A stretch of DNA of 64,000 bases, taken from the NCBI GenBank assembly GCA_030015575.1, contig CM057339.1:702162761-702226760 (forward strand), in the 5' to 3' direction. This document shows positions 59,246-64,000 of this stretch, piece after piece. Every line of letters starts with the position of its first letter. Position 1 is the stretch's first letter. The notes under the pieces are model-generated. The model was given only the letters and a program-made list of their open reading frames with translations. It ran no database searches and was not told where the DNA came from. The DNA comes from Agapanthus africanus. Lineage: Eukaryota; Streptophyta; Magnoliopsida; Asparagales; Amaryllidaceae. The translations under genes and the position numbers were made by a program.

Positions 59246-60032
59246 TGTATATGCCCTAGGGGTCATTATTGTATCATACTAGCTTCTATATTACTTAATG
59301 GAAGCTTGGGATATTCACAGTTGTATTAACAGTCTTGCTTAACATAGTAGTATTCTACTTGGTTTATATCTATCTTAATATATGTATTGTTTCTTTTAGC
59401 ATATCGCGAATACATACTGATAGAGCCCATAGGAACTTTCTTGACTACCAGCGTTGTGATGGCAATCACACTAGTGGGGGCTGGGTAGTCTACAAGCGCA
59501 TCCTTTTTCAGGTCCCTAGTCATAGGATTATCGAGACAGGGCATCGATACTCCGGAGTAGACTAGCGTATACACTTCTCGTCCCAGCAGGGGAGATAGTC
59601 TATCCCACAACCATTAGTACATTATACTGGAGATAGTATGCAGGTGCTCGTTGGGTTACGGGTACACCGGACAGGACTCGCAGGGAACTGTTGGTTGGTA
59701 TTATACCCGTCGTCAGTTAACAGTTCCCAGGTGACATGAGTACAGCATAGTCCGTAACTTGACACTGCTGCTTCGCCTCGAGTGTGTTCCCACTGTTCTT
59801 AGATTGCTACCCTACCACGGCTCGACTGAGTCATGCAAACAGGTAACAGTTGGGTGCAGTCCCGAAGCACTTAGAGAAAGTGGCGGATAGATAGGATTCG
59901 TCTCTCCCGGTGTTGGGGGTTGATATCGCGCTGTGTTTGGAGAGCCATTACGCAAGGTCCCTGGCCAGGGCAGGCGAGATTTACCGGTAAGTGTTCCAGT
60001 AGTTTCTCAAGGTGTAATGGGCTTCACTCCGA
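59240..60032 (+). repeat. 5' LTR of copia-4, truncated by deletion
   Basis: Aligns with 62980-63773. Agreement ends at CTTCACTCCGA; in the 3' LTR the next bases are CATGACTTATACC, here GCGTGAATACTG of the internal region. Confidence 0.88.
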
Positions 60033-62965
60033 GCGTGAATACTGTGTTCGTAAGGGATTATCACCTTGGATTGACGAGTGGACATATTTTGGTTTTGCGC
60101 AACTGTTTTTGTGTACCTAGTTTAACGTGTAATATCATATCAGTATTGTTGTTATCAAAAGAAGGTTATGATTTCACGTTTGTAAGCGATGTTGTTAACA
60201 TCCACCTTAATCATGGTTTGATTGGGTTCGGTACACTAGATAACAGTATATAAGTGTTAAACTAATTGCAGATTTTCAATGTCCAGAACACACTAAAAAG
60301 AAAGTCTCCAGATATAAATCAGGATTTCTTATGGTATTGTAGACTGGATCACATCAATGAGACAAGGTTAACTAAGTTATATAGAGAAGGATATTTGGAT
60401 CCGTTCGAATATCAATCTTATGCCACTTGTCAATCATGTCTCAAAGGAAAGATGACAAAGACTCCATTCACTGGATATGGAGTAAGAATGAGCGAGCTCT
60501 TAGGACTCATACACAGAGATGTATGTGGTCCAATATCTACACATGCAAGAAGCGGTTTTTCTTATTTCATTACTTTTACGGATGATTTCTCTAGATATGG
60601 ATTCATTTTCTTGATGAAACATAAATCCGAGGCCTTTGAGAAATTCCGAGAATATAAGAATGAAGTAGAAAACCAAACCGGCAAAAGTATTAAGACACTG
60701 AGATCTGATCGAGATGGTGAATACTTATGTGCCGAGTTCCTGGGTTACCTAAAAAAGAAAGGAATTCTCTCTCAGCTTACTCTTCCATACACACTACAAC
60801 ACAACGGTGTATCGGAGAGACAGAACCGAACCCTATTGGATATGGTGCGTTCCATGAAGTGTAATGCTGAGTTACCATGATTTTTCTGGGGTTATGCACT
60901 AGAATCAGCTGCATATCTTTTGAACCGAGTTCCTACCAAGATTATGCCTACCACACCATATCAGATATGGAGTGGGAAGAAACCCTATCTTCAATATCTC
61001 AAGATATGGGAATGTCCAGCTTTTGTTAAAAAGTAGTATGTGGACAAATTCGAGACACGCTCAGTACAGTGTACGTTTGTGGGATATCCAAAGAACTCCA
61101 AGGGGTATTTTTTCTATTACGCAGAGGAACAAAAGGTTTTTGTTTCTCGCAATGCCCATTTTCTAGAACAGCAGTTTTTAGAAAAGGAAATAAGTGGGAG
61201 CGCAATAGAACTGGAAGAAATTCCAGAACCATAAGCTACTACTGAAAACTTGGTAGAACTAGAAGTTCCAGAAGAACAGGACATTCCCGCACCCCTCCGC
61301 AGGAGTAGTAGGCCGTCTCATCCGCCTGAGAGATACTACGGTTTTCTCATAGACGGGGATAGAGAGGATTGCGTCATTGATAATGATGAATCTACTAGCT
61401 TCCGGCAGGCCATCCAGAGCGGCGACTCAGTAAGATGGCTGGATGCAATGCGGACCGAAATGGAGTCCATGTACACCAACAAAGTATGAACTTTGGACTT
61501 TGCTCCTGATGAGGTAAAACCCATAGGATGCAAGTTGATCTTCAGAAAAAAGATTGGTGTAGATGGACAGGTGGAAACCAATAAGGCTAGACTTGTTGCA
61601 AAAGGTTTTCGTCAAAGTCCTGGTTTGGACTATGACGAAACTTTTTCTCCAGTGGCTATGCTCAAATCCATTCGGATCCTTCTTGCCATTGCTGCCTTCC
61701 ATGATTATGAGATCTGGCAGATGGATATAAAGACGGCTTTTCTAAATGGAAATTTGGACGAGTGCGTCTATATGGATCAGCCAGAAGGTTTCAATCAGAG
61801 TGGGAGCAGCAGGAAAGTGTGCAAGTTGCTTAAGTCCATTTATGGACTAAAGCAGGCATCGCGGAGTTGGAACATCTGTTTTGATGAAACGGTCAAAGAA
61901 TATGACTTTATCAAAAATCCAAATGAACCATGTATATATAGTAAGATTGTAGCACGAACTGTCGCATTCCTCATTTTTTATGTGGATGACATTCTCTTGA
62001 TAGGAAATGATATTCCTATGCTACAGTCTGTCAAAGGATTCTTGTCACACAGGTTCTCCATGAAAGACCTAGGTGATGCCTCTTACATTCTGGGGATTCA
62101 GATCTATCGTGATAGATCTAAGAGGATGTTAGGACTTTCACAGTCCAGGTATATCAACACTATACTTAAAAGATTCAGTATGGAAGATTCTAAGCGCGGT
62201 AATTTACCGGCTTGTCACGGAATCACCCTCTCCAAAGAGATGTCTCCCAAGACTGATTTGGAAAGGGATCGCATGTCGATTATACCCTACGCTTCTGCGG
62301 TAAGCTCTATAATGTATGCGATGTTGTGCACCAGACCAGATGTAGCTTACGCACTAAGCGTGGTAAGCTGGTGTCAGTCAGACCCAGGGGAGAAGCACTG
62401 GATAGCAGTAAAGAACATTCTAAAGTACCTAAGAAGGACTAAGGATATGTTCTTGATTTACGGCGGAAAAGTCCTCCAGATCGAGGCTTTTGCTGACTCC
62501 AGCTTCCACAGTGACAAGGATGACTCCAAGTCCATGTCAGGTTATGTCTTTACCCTCAATGGAGGGGCGGTGTGCTGGAAGAGTTCCAAGCAGGACACCG
62601 TTGCTGACTCGACGATGGAAGTGGAGTATATCGCAGCTTCTGATGCCGCAAAAGAAGCAGTCTGGGTAAAAAAGTTCTTAACAGAACTTCAGGTGGTTCC
62701 ATCCATTGTTGATCCAATACCTCTATATTGTGACAACAACGGGGCTATAGCTTTAGCGAAGGAACCCAGGTCCCATCAAAAGACCAGACACATCTTGAGG
62801 CGGTATCACCTGATCAGGGAGATCATAGATCGTCGGGAGATCGAGGTCCGGAGAGTTGCTACAGAGAAGAACACTGCAGATCCATTCACAAAGGCTTTAC
62901 CTCAGACACAGTTCGAGAGGCTATTCGGGATGATAGGTCTTCGATACGCCAGTACATGGCCCTAG
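60033..62965 (+). pseudogene. copia-4 pol, five-prime truncated, point nonsense codons
   Basis: All in one frame down to IGLRYASTWP at 62965. It starts inside protease after the DTG motif (VRDYHLGLTSGH). Integrase finger is broken (WYCRLDH, first H is Y); D-D-E residues remain (HRDVCG, RSDRDGEY, VSERQNRTL). RT FYVDDILL and RNase H ADSSF, DSTMEVEYIA, YCDNNGAIALAKEP are intact-looking. Stops: TAA 60251-60253 and one ten bases on, TGA 60878-60880, TAG about 61034, TAA 61232-61234, TGA 61487-61489. Several are C-to-T or G-to-A changes. The last 490 codons (61493-62965) are open. Because the frame runs back into the LTR (59933 on), a short LTR-pol fusion ORF exists by chance. Confidence 0.92.
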
Positions 62966-62968
62966 TGC

Positions 62969-62979
62969 AAGTGGGAGAT
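62969..62979 (+). other. polypurine tract of copia-4
   Basis: AAGTGGGAGAT directly before the 3' LTR. Confidence 0.88.
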
Positions 62980-64000
62980 TGTTAGTGTATATGCCCTAGG
63001 GGCCATTATTGTATCATACTAGCTTGTATATTACTTAATAGAAGCTTGGGATATTCACAGTTGTATTAACAGTCTTGCTCAACATATTAGTATGCTACTT
63101 GGTTTATATCTATCTTAATATGTGTATATGTTTATTTTAGCATATCGCAAATACATATTGATAGAGCCTATAAGATCTTGCTTGATTACCAGCGTTGTGA
63201 TGGCAGTCACACTAGTAGGTGCTGGGTAGTCTACAAGCACATCCTTTTTCAGGTCCCTAGTCATAGGATTATCGAGACAGGGCATCGATACTCCGGAGTA
63301 GACTAGTGTATACGCTTCTCGTCCCAGCAGGGGAGATGGTCTGTCCCACAGCCATTAGTACGTTGTACTGGAGATAGTATGCAGGTGCTCGTTGGGTTAG
63401 GGGTACACCTGACAGGACTCGCAGGGAACTGTTGGTTGGTATTATACCCGTCGTCAGTTAATAGTTCCCAGGTGACATGAGTACAGCATAGTCTGTAGAC
63501 TTGACACTGCTGCTTCGCCTCGAGTGTGTTCCCACTGTTCTTAGATTGCTACCCTACCAAGGCTCGACTGAGTCGTGCAAACAGGTAACAGTTGGGTGCA
63601 GTCCCGAAGCACTTGGAGGCAGTGGCGGTTAGATAGGAATCGTCTCTCCCGGTGTTGGGGGTTGATATCGCGCTGTGTTTGAAGAGCCATTACGCAAGGT
63701 CCTTGACCAGGACAGGCGAGATTTACTGGTAAGTGTTCCTATAGTTTCTCAAGGTGTAATGCGCTTCACTCCGACATGACTTATACCGCTATTAGGGGAC
63801 TGACGCTTGCCGCCCCTAGGCCCGATATGCGATAGTCTTAGACGAACAGACCGAACTGTACGGAGATTGTCACATTAGGCTCAGTAGGAGTTCGGATGGG
63901 TTTCCTCATCGGCCTTCTTATCGGCATCTACCTGGGGACCGTTACGTATAGCTAGTACTGCTTGCGGCCTGTGGTTAAACCCACTGCCAACGTAGTATCA
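62980..64000 (+). repeat. 3' LTR of copia-4, cut by window end
   Basis: TGTTAGTGTATATGCCCTAG, homologous to 59240-60032 and to 3276-4300. About half of a 2 kb LTR is visible. Confidence 0.9.

Larger units (their letters stand above)
59240..64000 (+). mobile_element. Ty1/copia element (copia-4) with 5' deletion, runs off the window
   Basis: 5' LTR start TGTTAGTGTATATGCC at 59240, 3' LTR start at 62980, pol between. It is close to copia-1 in pol and LTR. The left flank 59235-59239 is CAAAC; the matching copy would be beyond the window. A deletion removed the second half of the 5' LTR, the primer site, gag and the protease active site. Confidence 0.92.

Overview
The window is intergenic, retrotransposon-packed DNA of a flowering plant, and I found no host protein-coding gene in it. 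The evidence is plant-type Ty1/copia elements with about 2 kb LTRs and initiator tRNA-Met primer sites, Ty3/gypsy elements of Tat, Athila-like and chromovirus type, an antisense gene with a plant mobile domain, GT-AG introns, and AT-rich spacers. The species cannot be told from this.

Layout. 1-5293: right part of a copia element (+) with decayed pol and its 3' LTR. 5294-about 29640: a large Tat-type gypsy element (+). It has remnants of gag and protease start fused by deletion to integrase (5299-8435), a mosaic of tandem and hairpin repeats (8552-11351), an antisense multi-exon plant mobile domain gene (26505 down to 11639), and an LTR-like region full of short palindromes (26580-29640). Copia element A (-), 13506-24051, sits inside an exon of that antisense gene with a perfect 5-bp target duplication. 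29641-30279: fragment of a second Tat 3' region. 30280-32412: copia LTR fragment (+). 32430-38300: coding-less chromovirus-like element (-) with a double fold-back element inside. 38303-44424: Athila-like element (-) without pol. 44430-45082: LTR-like piece. 45088-54457: copia element B (-), older, same family as A. 54891-56346: copia LTR fragment (-). 56347-59239: Athila-like element (+) whose primer-binding site extends into a complete tRNA-Asp footprint right before gag. 59240-64000: copia element (+), with a 5' deletion, that cut the preceding element.

How the parts work together. The window is a nest: copia elements landed in gypsy elements, which themselves abut or truncate other elements. 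All pol genes carry stops or frameshifts. Element A is the youngest (LTRs of equal length, roughly 1.4% different by eye, two nonsense codons in about 1,100).

The most unusual signals are in the Tat-type element: (i) hairpins whose arms change sequence together while the loop stays constant; (ii) about a dozen palindromes of the form TCACGTG-N4-CACGTGA, placing two G-boxes one helical turn apart, in two clusters around a TATA box; (iii) an antisense gene with four phase-1 introns. The tRNA-Asp footprint at 58008-58082 is a separate strong curiosity.
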